From assembly GCA_932294295.1 (NCBI GenBank), contig OW028585.1, positions 24,054,313-24,118,312 on the forward strand: a DNA stretch of 64,000 nucleotides, written 5' to 3'. Below are positions 62,154 through 64,000 of the stretch, piece after piece (within the stretch, counting starts at the first letter, position 1; each line of letters starts with the position of its first letter). Source of the DNA: Alitta virens (taxonomy: Eukaryota > Annelida > Polychaeta > Phyllodocida > Nereididae). The notes below the pieces were generated by a model. The model was not told the origin of the DNA. It ran no database searches and worked only from the letters and a program-made list of their open reading frames with translations. A program made the position numbers and the translations under genes.

Positions 62154-62739
62154 TTTCTGTAGCGGCTATATAATTGGTCATGGACACACAGCAGTACTGT
62201 TCACAGGGTATACTTCCAATCACCCTCTTGAACCAGGAATGATGCTTCCAATATGGTCTTCAGGTTTGAAAAGCTCTGTTGGATGAGGCATGTTGGGATT
62301 CATGTTCAGTCATCACTGGCTGTTCCAGTATGGAAGTACAAGTAGATAGTTGCCCAGTGCAACATGTAACATCAAGATGTCCATATTCCCCTCTTTGCAA
62401 ATAATGGACATCTGGAGTAGACCCACAATGATTCTGTAAAGATACAAATATTAGAAAATGAAAGAATTCATAATGAAAGTCCACTTCTTTCTTTTTTTAT
62501 CAAATTGATGGGTCACTGTTGCTAGAATATCCCCTAAGGGATTAGATTAGACTTAGTGATTGTAATTATTCAGCAAACCTGAATTAGAAAGTTTATGTGT
62601 TAATTAATGGAACTTACCTTCTGTAAGTCATCAATCCATCGAAGGCCATCACTCCATCTTCATAGAAATCATCAGATACCAGGTGGAGAACATGATATTA
62701 TCTCTCTTCAGCATCATAGGCCATCGACAGGTAGTTTTT
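62154..62739. repeat. Spacer 12 (586 bp, with frame-opening insertion)
   Basis: Long length class plus one G in CACAGGGTATAC. On the minus strand this insertion, with CACACAG for CACTCAG, lets a frame read RVIGSIPCEQYCCVSMTNY straight into the array frame. Intron relic at 62434-62617. Confidence 0.95.
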
Positions 62740-63516
62740 ACTGCAAATTGTAGATGCAGTTACCATGTTTGGATCAGCTTCACTGCAGATTTTACATGCA
62801 GTTATGTCATGATCAACTTCACTGCGGATTGTAGATGTTTGGATCAGCTTCATTGCAGATTGTAGATGCAGTTATCATGGTTGGATCAGCTTCACTGCAG
62901 ATTGTAGATGCAGTTATCACGTTATGATAAATTTCACTACAGATGGTAGATGAAGGTACCATGTTTGGACCAGCTTCACTGCAGATTGTAGATGCAGTTA
63001 TCATGATATGATCAATTTCACTGCAGATTGTAGATGCAGTTATCATGTTATGATCGACTTCACTGCGTATTTTAGATGCAGGTACCATGTTTGGATCAGC
63101 TTCATTGCAGATTGTAGATACATTTATCATGTTTGAATCAGCTTCACCGCAGATTGTAGATGGAGTTACCAAGAATTGATGAGCTACACTGCAGATTGTA
63201 GATGCAGTTACCAGGTTTGGATCAGCTTCACTATAGATGGTAGATGCAGTTACCATGCTTGGATCAGCTTCATTGCAGATTGCAGATGCAGTTATCATGT
63301 TTGGATCAGCTTCACTGCAGATTGTAGATGCCATTATCATGTTATGATAACTTTCACTGCACATTGTAGATGCAGTTACCATGTTTGGATCAGCTTTACT
63401 GCAGATTGTAGATGCAGTTACCATGTTTGGATCAGCTTTACTGCAGATTGTAGATGGAGTTACCAAGTTTAAATCAGCTTCACTGCGGATTGTAGATGCA
63501 GGTACCATGTTTGGAT
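62740..63516. repeat. 42-bp satellite array 14 (0.8 kb, shortest)
   Basis: Edge module (with TTATGTCATGATC, as after spacer 10), one short series of standard variants, then the pre-spacer unit. It makes the simplest complete cassette between two spacers. Confidence 0.95.
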
Positions 63517-63544
63517 TTTCTGTAGCGGCTATATAATTGGTCAT
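62819..63544 (-). CDS. Open frame from spacer 13 ATG across most of array 14 (241 codons)
   Basis: Starts at the spacer 13 ATG (MTNYIAATENPNMVPAST) and covers nearly the whole 0.8-kb array. It stops 80 bp short of spacer 12 because the 31-bp unit (GATTGTAGATGTTTGG) shifts the frame (ADPNIYNPQ then TGA). Past that unit another frame reads on to ICSKNYL and the YDAEER stop in spacer 12. So this minimal cassette has a start and a conserved stop but one frame break between them. Confidence 0.15.
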   Translation of the reverse strand: MTNYIAATENPNMVPASTIRSEADLNLVTPSTICSKADPNMVTASTICSKADPNMVTASTMCSESYHNMIMASTICSEADPNMITASAICNEADPSMVTASTIYSEADPNLVTASTICSVAHQFLVTPSTICGEADSNMINVSTICNEADPNMVPASKIRSEVDHNMITASTICSEIDHIMITASTICSEAGPNMVPSSTICSEIYHNVITASTICSEADPTMITASTICNEADPNIYNPQ

Positions 63545-64000
63545 GAACACTCAGCAGTACTGTTCACAGGTATCCTTCCAATCACCCTCTTGAACCAGGA
63601 ATGATGCTTCCAATATGGTCTTCAGGTTTGAAAAGCTCTGTTGGATGAGGCATGTTGGGATTCATGTTCAGTCATCACTGGCTGTTCCAGTATGGAAGTA
63701 CAAGTAGATAGTTGCCAAGTGCAACATGTAACATCAAGATGTCCATATTCCCCTCTTTGCAAATAATGGACATCCGGAGTAGACCCACAATGATTCTGTA
63801 AAGATACAAATATTAGAAAATGAAAGAATTCATAATGAAAGTCCACTTCTTTCTTTTTTTATCAAATTAATGGGTCACTGTTGCTAGAATATCCCCTAAG
63901 GGATTAGATTAGACTTAATGATTCTAATTATTCAGCAAACCTGAATTAGAAAGTTCATGTGTTAATTAATGGAACTTACCTTCTGTAAGTCATCAATCCA
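63517..64000. repeat. Spacer 13 (cut by window end)
   Basis: First 484 bp of a further spacer. Intron relic at 63796-63979. Shares GATTCTAATT with spacer 1 and has private changes GTTGCCAAGTG and CAAATTAATGGG. The array evidently continues beyond the window. Confidence 0.93.

Noticed and set aside
1..64000. CRISPR array
   Set aside because: The repeats are directly head-to-tail with no unique spacers of regular size; the non-repeat segments are 0.58 kb, mutually alike and far apart.
1..64000. rDNA intergenic spacer
   Set aside because: The architecture (short repeats with duplicated longer spacers) is similar, but no rRNA-like sequence or transcription-unit boundary is visible in 64 kb.
1..64000. 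Bacterial or phage origin
   Set aside because: No ribosome-binding-site-linked genes, no recognisable prokaryotic proteins, and GT-AG introns with pyrimidine tracts in every full spacer.

Overview
The whole window is tandem-repeat DNA of a eukaryote. The basic unit is 42 bp and carries a PstI core (CTGCAG) followed by ATTGTAGATGCAG. It fills about 88% of the 64 kb. GT-AG introns with a pyrimidine tract, a retroposon-like insertion with a target-site duplication, and the absence of any bacterial-type gene point to an animal. The tail of that insertion (GGACGTAAAGCCC next to a CCCA/CACC simple repeat) recalls short retroposon tails I associate with molluscs. That is memory, not a search result, so the taxon is only a weak guess.

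Layout: arrays of 42-bp units are interrupted by a conserved single-copy-like segment, here called the spacer. It occurs 14 times, always in the same orientation: twelve complete copies of 578-609 bp (starts 960, 8256, 13510, 19170, 39456, 41776, 45331, 48416, 51498, 55348, 57604, 62154), one truncated copy (12085-12225) and one cut by the window edge (63517-64000). The arrays between spacers run from 0.8 kb to 19.7 kb. Besides 42-bp units they contain recurrent shortened units of 39, 34 and 31 bp. These mark higher-order repeats of 199, 353, 745, 754, 913, 978, 1428, 1929 and 2182 bp, and some blocks are copied again 8-18 kb away. Several duplicate pairs differ at only a few bases, so the locus is turning over quickly by unequal exchange.

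Read on the minus strand, each spacer contains a relic of a spliced gene: a short open exon, a donor AAG|GTAAGT, a 184-bp intron, the acceptor TTTGTATCTTTACAG and a second exon. The intron is exactly 184 bp in all twelve copies where both ends can be read. At the low-coordinate end of each spacer a minus-strand ATG (MTNYIAATENPN) opens directly into the 14-residue frame of the array (MVTASTICSEADPN). At the high-coordinate end the same frame closes at a conserved stop (YDAEER then TAA). This looks like a gene-like cassette, but every array between a start and the next stop has frame-breaking short units, so I do not call a functional gene. Three spacers (1, 4 and 7) are flanked by copies of one retroposon insertion whose empty site survives beside other spacers.

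No rRNA or tRNA gene, CRISPR array or recognisable intact protein-coding gene is visible. Most long open frames are by-products of a unit length divisible by three.
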